Program-made: the position numbers and the translations under genes
Shown: positions 1-7,531 of the stretch, in pieces
Position numbering within the stretch: position 1 is the stretch's first letter
Layout of the letters: every line of letters starts with the position of its first letter
Notes under the pieces: model-generated
What the model saw: the letters and a program-made list of their open reading frames with translations, nothing else
Told to the model about the DNA's origin: nothing
Database searches by the model: none
Assembly: GCA_003056425.1 (NCBI GenBank)
Contig: PYVY01000018.1
Coordinates: 1-64,000, forward strand
Direction of reading: 5' to 3'
Origin: Alteromonas indica
GTDB lineage: Bacteria > Pseudomonadota > Gammaproteobacteria > Enterobacterales > Alteromonadaceae
Length of the DNA stretch: 64,000 bases

Positions 1-53
1 TCATGCTGCTTGATGGCCTTGATGATTTGTTCTTCGCTGTAGCGTTTTTTCAT
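1..53 (-). CDS. IS3-family transposase OrfA, N-terminal fragment
   Basis: Only 17 codons are in the window. The translation begins MKKRYSEEQIIKAIKQH, the start seen in IS3-family OrfA proteins, where an N-terminal HTH_Tnp_1-type helix-turn-helix binds the element ends. A GGAGA purine run sits about 11 bases before the ATG. The gene continues left of the window. It is too short for automatic calling, but the start codon position, the RBS and the flanking IS tip support it. Confidence 0.65.
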   Translation of the reverse strand, partial: MKKRYSEEQIIKAIKQH

Positions 54-127
54 TTTGAGATCTCCATTGTTGCCAGTTTATTGGAAATCTCATCAATGTC
101 ATGGTGTTATTTTTGGGGGAGAGGTCA
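1..127 (-). mobile_element. IS3-family insertion sequence, terminal part (runs off left edge)
   Basis: Reading leftward from 127, the sequence starts TGACCTCTCCCCCAAAAATA, which has the 5'-TG and TGACCT-rich start typical of IS3-family (IS407-group) terminal repeats. About 75 bases further in, an ATG at 53-51 opens a frame that reads like an IS3-type OrfA. The tip lies inside an AlpA-like coding frame, so the element interrupts that gene. The other end is outside the window, so the target duplication (probably 3-5 bp starting with CGTA at 128) cannot be confirmed. Confidence 0.75.
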
Positions 128-282
128 CGTACAGCACGACCAATTTTGATAAACGGTGGTGCCGGCGTACGGTTTTCCCGATTACCGTCCATCCGCGCCT
201 GGCGCAGAAAAGAACGGCTCATACAGATATATTGTGATGCCTCTTTTTCAGATAAAAGGCGGGGTTGAATAGGTTGGTGCAT
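128..282 (-). pseudogene. AlpA-like HTH regulator/excisionase, 3' part displaced by the IS
   Basis: The first 51 codons encode an AlpA/MerR-type winged-helix protein: LLSEKEASQYICMSRSFLR is the recognition-helix region and PPFIKIGRAVR the start of the wing. Family members normally continue with a YxxxDLxxWL-type ending. Here the frame runs into the IS tip at 127 and would continue with IS-derived residues. Such proteins act as small DNA-binding activators of integrase or excision genes on islands, which fits the integrase at 2962-4194. The gene is almost certainly inactivated, unless the C-terminal half is dispensable. Confidence 0.7.
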
Positions 283-376
283 GTTTGCTCTCCGGTGTTT
301 ATTAACAGTTCGGAGGCAAAACTATCCGTCCCGTTTGTCCCGGGACGTAAGGCGGGACAATCAGGACAAATTTACT

Positions 377-1300
377 TTATTTGTACTCAGAGACCTTGTT
401 GCGAAAGGTTTTATACGCCAGGCGTTTTTCCTGGCCTCGGTTGTCTGTCCAATACAGTTCGGTATCGCCTACCTCATCGAGTATTGAACCTGGGTCAATC
501 TCATCATTATCTTCAAAGTTTTCCTGAAGAATCTTCCATAACGCCGCCGCTGATTTTGTCGGGTACAAGCCTATTAGGTTTTTAATCAGGTCGTTTATCT
601 GGTTGGTAGACCTATTAGGCTTAGATGAATTACCTTCAGTTTGCGTGCTAAGCCGTGTAGCCTGCGGCTTAGAAGCGGTATCGGAGCCTATTAGGTTTAA
701 GCGTGCTAAATCTTCGCGGAGCAAGCAGGCATCAGACAGTAAAAACTCAAATGGCTTATAGTCAAAGGCGAGTGCGCCCTGCTTATTAACGACTTTAGAG
801 AATGGGTTAGTCACGTCCTTTTTGTGATCTCCCATAGAAATAAGCATATCCATGGTATCCGCTAACTGTGCATATCCCGATGCCACTTCTTTAGGGTAGG
901 GTTTGGCAGTAAGAAGTTGTTGCTGAGCAAAGTCTAAGTCTTGTGCGTTCCAGTCACGCATAAGCTTATTAGGCTTGGGCATGGTAAACGGATAGTCAGT
1001 TTGCCAGCGCGTAATATTGGTAGCCTGTCGAAGGAACACAGCATCACACTTCACGGTTTCTTTTTGAAACAAGGATAACGAGATAGCAGGGCTGACAGTT
1101 ATCAGTCCTTCATAGTAGCCAGAACCATAACCAACAAAGCCTTTAGGTGTGGTTTTACCAATCAAAACATGCGAAGACGGCAACAAAAAAGAAAAGTGGA
1201 GTTTCTTCGCTTCAACATGATAGCGAATCTCATCAGGCAGGATGCCGAATTGTTTTTCCAGCTCGTTTAATCGAAAGTAGCGTTTGGAATGCTCAACCAC
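377..1300 (-). CDS. Island hypothetical protein with N-terminal HTH-like segment
   Basis: This is a 307-residue soluble protein of unknown function. I chose the GTG start at 1300 because AAGAGG lies about 7 bases upstream. The N-terminus (RYFRLNELEKQFGI) resembles a short helix-turn-helix. Residues around 230-270 (DLIKNLIGLYPTKSAAALWKIL) and the C-terminus (RLAYKTFRNKVSEYK) resemble segments common in proteins of phage and integrative elements, but I cannot name a family. It is transcribed in the same direction as the AlpA-like gene downstream and could be a replication or regulatory protein of the island. The coding strand carries several copies of CCTAATAGG in different reading frames. Confidence 0.6.
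   Translation of the reverse strand: MVEHSKRYFRLNELEKQFGILPDEIRYHVEAKKLHFSFLLPSSHVLIGKTTPKGFVGYGSGYYEGLITVSPAISLSLFQKETVKCDAVFLRQATNITRWQTDYPFTMPKPNKLMRDWNAQDLDFAQQQLLTAKPYPKEVASGYAQLADTMDMLISMGDHKKDVTNPFSKVVNKQGALAFDYKPFEFLLSDACLLREDLARLNLIGSDTASKPQATRLSTQTEGNSSKPNRSTNQINDLIKNLIGLYPTKSAAALWKILQENFEDNDEIDPGSILDEVGDTELYWTDNRGQEKRLAYKTFRNKVSEYK
570..973. repeat. Four copies of a CCTATTAGG-type nonamer
   Basis: On the + strand CCTATTAGG occurs at 570-578, 611-619 and 687-695, and CTTATTAGG at 965-973. All lie inside the 377-1300 gene. The copies fall in at least two reading frames (they encode NLIG in some and PNR/PNK in others), so protein repetition does not explain them. The sequence is a near-palindrome. 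It could be a protein-binding site or an iteron-like element, or chance. Confidence 0.35.
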
Positions 1301-1378
1301 TAAAACCTCTTACTTCCCGAAGATTTTCATAGGCTGTGAGAATATCCCGAACGCTAAATAACTTAAAGGGCAGTGCTT

Positions 1379-1615
1379 TTACTCTACGGAAAAACCCGCA
1401 TGGCGGCATGAAAAACGCTTGTGCTTAAGCTCTCGCAGTTCCTCTTTAAGACGCTCACCTTCCCTTATGGTATAGCCTGAACGCAGTCTGTCGTTTACGT
1501 TTTTGATTTTCTTATCAATGTTGGTGCAAGCATATTTCGTAGGGGTAAAATCATGTTCGGCAGAGTGAGCAGTAAGAGTAATAAATAAAATAGAACTTAC
1601 TAATAATCTATTCAT
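1379..1615 (-). CDS. Small secreted hypothetical protein
   Basis: This is a 78-residue protein. I chose the ATG at 1615-1613 because it has an AAGGA-type ribosome site about 8 bases upstream and starts a clear signal peptide (MNRLLVSSILFITLTAHSA). A longer open frame to 1699 lacks these features. The mature part is charged and helical, with Lys/Arg/Glu-rich residues (NDRLRSGYTIREGERLKEEL), and has two cysteines that could form a disulfide. The likely location is periplasmic. No family is recognised. It lies in the island next to other small secreted proteins. Confidence 0.55.
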   Translation of the reverse strand: MNRLLVSSILFITLTAHSAEHDFTPTKYACTNIDKKIKNVNDRLRSGYTIREGERLKEELRELKHKRFSCRHAGFSVE

Positions 1616-1804
1616 TGATACGTCCTTGTTTAAATGAGTAGAAAATACTATCTCCGAAGAGGGAACAAGAAAATATGAGATAAGCATTAAAGGTATCAAT
1701 TCAAATAGCTACAAATTTATCATTGTATAAGTGATCCTTGATAGTTTATTGGGTATGATGACACCTGAACTAAAGGACAGTTTTTCAAGCCAAAAGGATT
1801 ACTA

Positions 1805-2068
1805 ATGAAATTTTCCCTAGCACTAGGCGCTGCTTTCGGTATCGCTCTCACTTTCACCTCTCCCTCAGCCAATTCTCATAGTGGCGGCACGAATGCAAAT
1901 GGATGCCATACGAATAGCAGAACTGGTGATTATCACTGTCATACTCCTAAATCTAACAGTAGCTACGAAACTTATTGTCATGTCCTGGACGGTGAACGCC
2001 GATGTGGCTACGCGATAAGTAGTTGTCGCTCACTCGTGCGGCAACATGGAGGTTATTGTAGTCAATAA
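1805..2068 (+). CDS. Secreted YHYH-domain small protein
   Basis: This is an 87-residue protein with a signal peptide (MKFSLALGAAFGIALTFTSPSANS). It is followed by the motif HSGGTNANGCHTNSRTGDYHCH, the Cys/His-rich pattern of the small YHYH-type domain often found in secreted proteins and next to nuclease domains. Six cysteines in the short mature chain suggest disulfides or metal binding. No nuclease domain is present, so this is a stand-alone version of unknown function. The ATG is preceded by an AAGGA-type site. It is an island gene with no operon partner. Confidence 0.65.
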   Translation: MKFSLALGAAFGIALTFTSPSANSHSGGTNANGCHTNSRTGDYHCHTPKSNSSYETYCHVLDGERRCGYAISSCRSLVRQHGGYCSQ

Positions 2069-2205
2069 GCTGCTCACTTTCTTTAAAGGGTTATTCGCGA
2101 ACCTTCATCTGAAAAAGAATAGTAGGAGCCCTAACGAAGCATTATGGAGGGGTTCTGATAGATACGTATTTTCAAGCCTCCCGTAAATATTTTGGTGAAA
2201 TTTAA

Positions 2206-2916
2206 ATGTTAATAAAAATTATTTTTAAGGGTTTCAGATTAATCGCAGCACTAATAGTGTTTACTGTGATTTTTTTATCAGGTTGTGCTTCTCCAACGTA
2301 TAATTATAGAGCGCTCGCAAAAGATATAAGTGAGCCACCATTAGAAAAAATAGTAAGAGTCAATGTTGGTGAAAAAATGTTAGTTCAGGGGCGTTTCACA
2401 GAGCACGATGCTATATATGTAAGTGAACCTGGCTCATTTGGAATAATTGGTGCCTACACAGTTAGCCAGGGTTATTTTTTCAAACAAGGTGAGGATAAGA
2501 ATTTTATATTCTATACCCCTTTAACCAGTGAGCGTGACTCAGGAACGGTCCAAGTAGCTGCTCTTGCAGACCCTTTCGAAGCTTTGGCTGTAGATAAAAA
2601 AGATGAAGAGCTATGTGGCGTATCAATATTTGGAGGCTACATGTGTAATGAGGATATAGGCTTCAACTACGTGAAAAAGCCTATTTTGAGTGAAAATGCT
2701 TTTCAACAAACACTTATCTATAGTGGAAAGTCTGGATCCGTGATTTCAGTCGGATACAGAGAGTTTTCGAACAATATAGCTAGACCAGCGTTTAATAATG
2801 ATGTTTCTTACGACCTTAGCGAGTCTAAGAATATTGGTTATAAAGGCGCGAAGTTAGAAATCATTGAAGCTACTAACCAGTATATAGAATATAAAGTCGT
2901 TTCTAATTTTAATTAA
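2206..2916 (+). CDS. Putative lipoprotein, island-encoded
   Basis: This is a 236-residue protein with a lipoprotein signal: a hydrophobic N-terminal segment ending in FLSGC (lipobox) near residue 27. The mature part is mostly beta-like and shows no recognised motif. Its coding region is clearly AT-richer than the chromosomal genes right of 4400, consistent with acquisition with the island. GGTGAA before the ATG serves as the ribosome site. Function is unknown; surface or envelope localisation is inferred. Confidence 0.6.
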   Translation: MLIKIIFKGFRLIAALIVFTVIFLSGCASPTYNYRALAKDISEPPLEKIVRVNVGEKMLVQGRFTEHDAIYVSEPGSFGIIGAYTVSQGYFFKQGEDKNFIFYTPLTSERDSGTVQVAALADPFEALAVDKKDEELCGVSIFGGYMCNEDIGFNYVKKPILSENAFQQTLIYSGKSGSVISVGYREFSNNIARPAFNNDVSYDLSESKNIGYKGAKLEIIEATNQYIEYKVVSNFN

Positions 2917-2961
2917 GCTTTCCATTATCTTAGCTATGTTGTTGTAAATTAGGCTTGAGTG

Positions 2962-4194
2962 TTACAAAAGATTAACTGCTCTAGCTTTATGCTCAGGTGC
3001 CAGATGTGCGTACCTGAGCGTCATATCTAACGAACCATGACCTAGTAGCTCACGGGTGGTATTTAAATCTACACCAGCCATCACCAGTTTACTGGCAAAG
3101 TGGTGTCGGAAGTCATGAAATCGAAAGTCGATAATCTTGGCGCTTTCCAGCAAGGCTACCCAGGCTTTCTTGAAGTCTTTAATTGGCTGGCCATTTTCAC
3201 CTTCAAAAACCCAGTGCAGGGATCCGCAGTCCAGTTTCCAGTTTAGCAGCGCCGACTTGGCTTTCTGATTAAGCGGAATGTGACGAGCTTTTCCGCTTTT
3301 GGCATTGGCCGCTTTCACGGTTACAAATTCCCGCTCAAAGTTAACATCAGCCCAGGTAAGGCTAAGTAGCTCACCTTTTCGCATTCCGGTATTCATGGCT
3401 ACTATCACCAGAGGCGCTATATGATCCGCAAACGTGCGATTGCTTAACTCTGGTAGTAACGGGTAGCCGCGCTCTGTTCTGTGTTTGTTGCCGTTCTCAC
3501 GGTCTTTTTTAATGCGATAGTCTTGGGCAGCTAGAGCGCGTTTTAATGCTTCTTCTTCCTCAAAGCTTAAATAGCGAATATGGGTGTTGTCTTCGCGCAG
3601 CATTTTAACCTTTTTCAGGTCGTGCTTTTCTATCACTTCCCACTCGACTGCTCTGCTCATGACTGATTTAAGCGTAGTGAAGCGCCGGTTAATAGTGGCG
3701 TTGCTTCGTTTAACTTTCATCATTTCTGTACGGCGGCGCTCGACTACTGCGGCAGTAATATCTTTTAGCTGCATAGGTAGCAGGCTAGGGAAGTTCTTTT
3801 TAAGGTTTTTTATTTCCTGCGCCCCGGATTTTGGATACTGGGCGCTGTACCAGGGCGCAAACTGTAAATCTAAAAATGCTTCCAGCGTGGTTAACCTGGA
3901 TTTTCTTTCCTGGGCTTTTAGCTCTTTTTTGTGTTCATGAGGATCAACACCCTGAACCACAGAAGCACCTGCTGCTTTTGCTGCGTCTCTGGCTTGCGCC
4001 GGAGTTATTTCAGGATGAGTGCCTAGCTTCACATTTTGCTGTTTGCCATTGTGCCGATAATACAAAAAATAGGTAATTCTGCCCTTCGGGCTTATTCGCG
4101 CATGAAAGCCAGATATCTCTGTATCATTTAGCCGCTTATCATCAATTTTGAGGCTCGAAATCGTCGAGTTTGAGATCTTCTTTTTGATAGTCAT
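2962..4194 (-). CDS. int: P4-type tyrosine integrase
   Basis: This 410-residue site-specific recombinase would excise and integrate the island. The N-terminal arm-binding (DUF4102-type) domain covers roughly residues 5-85 (KLNDTEISGFHARISPKG...). A SAM-like core-binding domain follows at about 100-190, then the catalytic domain. The active-site residues are visible: Arg in GMRKGELLSL, the HxxR pair in HDFRHHFAS, the late HG of LLGHGSLDMT, and the Tyr nucleophile in RYAHL. The length is normal for the family and the gene looks intact. It is read leftward, away from the attR at 4365-4406, and lies about 170 bp inside the island end. It ends KARAVNLL. Confidence 0.92.
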   Translation of the reverse strand: MTIKKKISNSTISSLKIDDKRLNDTEISGFHARISPKGRITYFLYYRHNGKQQNVKLGTHPEITPAQARDAAKAAGASVVQGVDPHEHKKELKAQERKSRLTTLEAFLDLQFAPWYSAQYPKSGAQEIKNLKKNFPSLLPMQLKDITAAVVERRRTEMMKVKRSNATINRRFTTLKSVMSRAVEWEVIEKHDLKKVKMLREDNTHIRYLSFEEEEALKRALAAQDYRIKKDRENGNKHRTERGYPLLPELSNRTFADHIAPLVIVAMNTGMRKGELLSLTWADVNFEREFVTVKAANAKSGKARHIPLNQKAKSALLNWKLDCGSLHWVFEGENGQPIKDFKKAWVALLESAKIIDFRFHDFRHHFASKLVMAGVDLNTTRELLGHGSLDMTLRYAHLAPEHKARAVNLL

Positions 4195-4364
4195 TTCAAA
4201 ATATGTAGCAAATATGTAGCAGATAGAGTGATTTTGGGTGAGTTTACATGAACAAGGGTGAACAAACTATGAATTTTACTACTGCAATAAAAACAATGTC
4301 TTATGGTGTATTTTTTGTTTTTTACTGTTCACTGAGCATCACTGAAAAACACTATATTTCCTGG

Positions 4365-4406
4365 CTCCGGAGGCAAAGGTCATAGGTTCGAATCCTATCG
4401 GGTGCG
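4365..4406 (+). repeat. attR: duplicated 3' end of tRNA-Arg(CCG)
   Basis: CTCCGGA followed by GGCAAAGGTC reads as the anticodon loop (CCG), 3' anticodon stem and variable loop. ATAGG-TTCGAAT-CCTAT is a perfect T-arm. CGGGTGC plus a discriminator G is the 3' acceptor strand. No matching 5' half of a tRNA lies upstream, so this is a partial copy. It is the expected footprint of an integrase that uses the 3' end of a tRNA gene. The native terminator follows immediately, so chromosome is to the right and island to the left. The intact tRNA should be at the other island end. Confidence 0.85.
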
Positions 4407-4420
4407 TCAGATATAAAAAA

Positions 4421-4444
4421 GCCGACTTTCGAGTCGGTTTTTTT
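4421..4444 (+). terminator. Intrinsic terminator of the original tRNA-Arg gene
   Basis: Stem CCGACT (4422-4427), UUCG tetraloop and AGTCGG (4432-4437) are followed by seven T residues. It lies 15 bases after the tRNA 3' end. Confidence 0.85.
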
Positions 4445-4592
4445 GTATCTACCGTTAGCTGTGAATGAGTGCCGAGGTTCGACCAAAAAGGCGTCTGGGC
4501 CAACACTGGTTGTTTAGAGGCAGCAGGCCCGCCGCGAAGCGATGAGTATCGTGATGATAAGAGCAATCCTTTGCGAAGAAAAAAGACTTCCC

Positions 4593-5780
4593 TCAATATT
4601 CCCACTGTGTGGGTGTACAACGGTAGCGTGAGTGAGGTTCGGCGTTGCGTTCGCCGCCTTGTTGCTCTACGACTTCACACACCTGAGTGGTTTGTAAATT
4701 ATCCCGCGCGGTGGTTCTTCCCCATACTGAAACCAGGCCGGAGGTGGTGTCGCCACAGCTTTTCGCTGCTTCAAATGCATGAATTGTATTGCGCTCAAAG
4801 TATGTGAAGTTATTGCCGTTGGGTGATTTCTGGATAAACCAGGCAGGTAGGTCGGTGTCTTTTTCGGCATCAATAATAAAAGAATCATCGTTGCTGCTAT
4901 GCTCAAACAGGGCGCTGTCTGCATGGGCGGCGAAAAAGCGGTTTTCCACTCCGCACGAGGGGGCGGTCAGCGGCAGGTAAAACTCTTGAGGATGGTGGAA
5001 GTGATAAGGGTAAAACGTATCCTGTAGCTGAATTGTCATGCCTATTTCGGCGCCCACGCTTTCGCCATCGATAGTGTTGATGCGTAGCATTCCCCATGGG
5101 CCCATAACCTCGGCGTAGGCGTAGCCACCCCGAAACCGGTCATTATGGGCTTTTTCGGCATCCGCATAAAACGGCAACCAACCTACCGCGGCCCATAATT
5201 CCGGCAACGCGTTAGCGGTAATGTCAGTACTCAAATAGTCGGGCATATGGCTTTGGCTAACAATAGGCCAGAACTCATTCGCCAGGGTTAAGCCCGCTTC
5301 TTTTATACCGCCACTTTTCTTATTGTAAAAGTCCGTCAGGGTAGGGCGGTCCAGTCACTTTGCGACTTCATAGGTTGTTTTTAGCTGCTCGTTAGCAGTG
5401 TACAAGGGAAATTCTTCATAATTTTTCTGTGTATCAAAGCAGGCTTTCGCATCCTCAGGGTTGTTCAGCACGGCATCAACATGCTTAATGACTTTTTGCA
5501 CGTCCTGATAACCGGCGGTGCAGTCTCGGGCAATATCGCCGCTACCATCGTTGGTTTCCGTTACAGCCAGCGGGCCAACTTCGCAGCCCTGGTTTTTGGT
5601 CAGTATCTCTTTTACACCTTCCAAATAGGTAAGCGTTTGCTGCCAAAGGCGCTGCGTGCGTTCGGCGTTTTGCGTGGAGGTATCGATATTTTCATCGCAA
5701 ACAAAGTCTGCGGCCACGGATAACGATGAAAACATCATCAAATGGACGCCTGCCATATAGCGTATAGCTCGTTTTTTCAT
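4593..5780 (-). pseudogene. dddY: DddY periplasmic DMSP lyase, split by an in-frame TGA
   Basis: DddY cleaves dimethylsulfoniopropionate to dimethyl sulfide and acrylate in the periplasm. The frame starts at 5780 with a signal peptide (MKKRAIRYMAGVHLMMFSSLSVAA) and an alpha-helical N-terminal domain. It meets TGA at 5357-5355 after codon 141, then stays open in the same frame for 36 codons before the next ATG (5246) and continues to 4593. Total length is 395 codons, matching full-length DddY (about 400). The cupin core is intact: YPYHFHHPQEFY gives the H-x-H-x3-E-x-Y metal/catalytic pattern and NTIHAFE supplies a later His. The two pieces appear as ORFs at 5355-5780 and 4593-5246, but family architecture says they are one gene. 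It could be a nonsense mutation, a sequencing error, or read-through. The last 20 or so residues after CEVVEQ look atypical. Confidence 0.8.
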
Positions 5781-6103
5781 GCTACTTCTCGTAAGTTAAT
5801 AAAATATGCGAATGCTAGCATGTACATACGACAGAAGTGTCAGACCAGGCTCATAGCTATAGGGTTGAAGAGCATAACTTCCGCCTTCGTTACCGACGCC
5901 TTGGCCTCTTCTTAAACAAATTTTTAGTTATGAACCCGTAATTTAAAGATCGGATGCACATAAGTTCATCAAATATTAATTTTTTATTAAGTTTTGCTTG
6001 ATGGCGGTCTATTTTCAGGATGTAGTTTCTTCAGTATTGCGCTACCCCCAAGATCGGGGCGGATCATTGAACAACAAATAGATTGGCTGCGGAATAAATC
6101 TTC

Positions 6104-6140
6104 TGCACCAAAACTGCTCCTATTGCCTGTTTTTGGTGCA
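6104..6140 (+). promoter_or_regulatory. NtrC-like half-sites
   Basis: TGCACCAAAA (6104-6113) and TTTTTGGTGCA (6130-6140) form an inverted pair resembling the two halves of the NtrC consensus GCAC-N7-GGTGC, but with wider spacing. They sit 40-80 bases upstream of a sigma-54 promoter, the right place for enhancer sites. Confidence 0.5.
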
Positions 6141-6181
6141 CTGCGCCTGTCGTAACCCCTCTACAGCCCGCATTCTTTCGC

Positions 6182-6197
6182 TGGCATGGCTTATGCA
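6182..6197 (+). promoter_or_regulatory. Sigma-54 (RpoN) promoter
   Basis: TGGCATGGCTTATGCA matches TGGCAYG-N4-TTGCA except for one base in the -12 element. GG (6183-6184) and GC (6195-6196) are spaced exactly 10 bases apart. Transcription would start near 6207, about 50 bases before the riboswitch, giving nitrogen-regulated expression of the guanidine operon. Confidence 0.7.
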
Positions 6198-6251
6198 AAA
6201 TCATTCATACGTTCGTACCCTTGGAAAGTCGGGCGCTACAATTTGGTAAAA

Positions 6252-6352
6252 TAGAAGGCTAGGGTTCCGGCATTATTATGATGTGACTGGTCCAAGAGCT
6301 TTCGACCTTGATGCTTCAAGGTTACACGGCGGGATAAAAGCCCGGGAGACCA
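6252..6352 (+). ncRNA. Guanidine-I (ykkC) riboswitch
   Basis: The conserved ykkC/guanidine-I segments occur in order: CTAGGGTTCCG (6259-6269), ACTGGTCCAAGAG (6286-6298), the ACCTTGA/TTCAAGGT helix (6305-6322), ACACGG (6324-6329) and GGGATAAAAGCCCGGGAGA (6331-6349). This class binds guanidinium and turns on downstream genes. Downstream genes here are guanidine import and degradation genes, which agrees. A CACATGG/CCATGTG hairpin (6351-6383) follows but has no T-run, so control may be at translation. Confidence 0.93.
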
Positions 6353-6411
6353 CATGGCGATATGGCCAAGGGTACTCCATGTGTGACTAAACAAGCTGAA
6401 AAGGTAACCTC

Positions 6412-7464
6412 ATGAACATTACCCACAAAAAAGTTTCTGCTGTACTGTGCGCTCTTCTTTTTTCTACTCAAACCCTAGCCCAAGATGCCTTTAAAGTTTG
6501 CTGGTCGGTATATGCCGGGTGGATGCCGTGGGCGTACGCCAGCGACTCCGGCATTATTGATAAATGGGCCGACAAATACGGTATCGATATTGAGGTAGTG
6601 CAGGTAAATGACTATGTCGAGTCGATCAATCAGTACACCGCCGGCGAGTTTGATGCCTGCGCAATGACCAATATGGATGCCCTGACAATTCCGGCAGTGG
6701 GCGGTCTGGACAGCACCATGTTTATCGTCGGCGACTACTCGAATGGCAACGATGCGGTCATTTTGAAAAACCAGTCTGAGTTAAGTGCAATAAAAGGCCA
6801 GCGGGTTAACTTTGTTGAATTTAGTGTGTCGCACTATTTACTGGCCCGGGCCCTGGATTCAGCCGGTTTATCTGAGCGGGACATTAGCAGCGTGAATACC
6901 GCGGATGCAGATATTACCTCGGTATTTACCACTGACTCGGTCAATGCAGTGGTCACCTGGAACCCCATGACCAACCATATCTTGTCTATGGACAAAGCCT
7001 ACAACGTGTTTGATTCGTCGATGATCCCCGGCGAAATTATTGACGGCATGGTGGCCAATACAGAAGTACTGCACTCCAACCCTGAATTTGCCAAAGCCCT
7101 GACCGGCGCCTGGTTCGAAACGCTGCAAAAAATGCAAGGGGACTCTGCCAAAGCCAAAGCGGTGCGCGAGCACATGGCAGAAGCGGCGCAAACCGACCTG
7201 GCAAACTATGATGGCCAGCTCGACAAAACCCTCATGTTCTATTCTCCCCAGGATGCGGCGGCATTCACCACAGATAAAAAGCTTATCGATACCATGCAGC
7301 ATGTCGCAGAATTTTCTTTTGACCATGGCCTGCTGGGTGAAGGTGCGCCTAGCGCAGATATTGTAGGTATCGAAACGCCTGCCGGGGTTTACGGCAACGC
7401 GGGTTACATCAAACTGCGTTTTGATGATACCTACATGCAAATGGCCGCCAAAGGCGAGCTATAA
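6412..7464 (+). CDS. ABC transporter substrate-binding protein (guanidine uptake, inferred)
   Basis: This is a 350-residue periplasmic binding protein of the NitT/TauT (SsuA-like) family. It has a signal peptide (MNITHKKVSAVLCALLFSTQTLAQ), then the two-lobed binding domain starting KVCWSVYAGWMPWAYA. Family members bind small nitrogen or sulfur compounds and deliver them to an inner-membrane permease. It is the first gene after the guanidine-I riboswitch, and the permease and ATPase follow directly. This makes guanidine or a guanidinium compound the likely ligand; that substrate is inference from context. AAAGG lies 7 bases before the ATG. The sequence GTAACCT next to it is complementary to AGGTTAC inside the riboswitch. 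Confidence 0.88.
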   Translation: MNITHKKVSAVLCALLFSTQTLAQDAFKVCWSVYAGWMPWAYASDSGIIDKWADKYGIDIEVVQVNDYVESINQYTAGEFDACAMTNMDALTIPAVGGLDSTMFIVGDYSNGNDAVILKNQSELSAIKGQRVNFVEFSVSHYLLARALDSAGLSERDISSVNTADADITSVFTTDSVNAVVTWNPMTNHILSMDKAYNVFDSSMIPGEIIDGMVANTEVLHSNPEFAKALTGAWFETLQKMQGDSAKAKAVREHMAEAAQTDLANYDGQLDKTLMFYSPQDAAAFTTDKKLIDTMQHVAEFSFDHGLLGEGAPSADIVGIETPAGVYGNAGYIKLRFDDTYMQMAAKGEL

Positions 7465-7531
7465 ATACCTGAAAGGCGGTGTATGCCGCTTTTTATATGC
7501 CTGTTTAGCGCTACCTAAGATAAGACCCAGT

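Noticed and set aside
569..973. CRISPR-like array from the CCTATTAGG repeats
   Set aside because: The repeats are only 9 bases, irregularly spaced and inside a coding frame; no cas genes are present.
4339..4620. Minus-strand ORF of 93 codons across the island end
   Set aside because: It reads through the antisense of the tRNA fragment (the familiar THPIGFEPMTF artefact) and has no ribosome site or family match.
5355..5357. TGA of dddY as a selenocysteine codon
   Set aside because: It lies in the helical N-terminal domain, not at a catalytic site. DddY enzymes are not selenoproteins, and I see no convincing bacterial SECIS hairpin directly after it.
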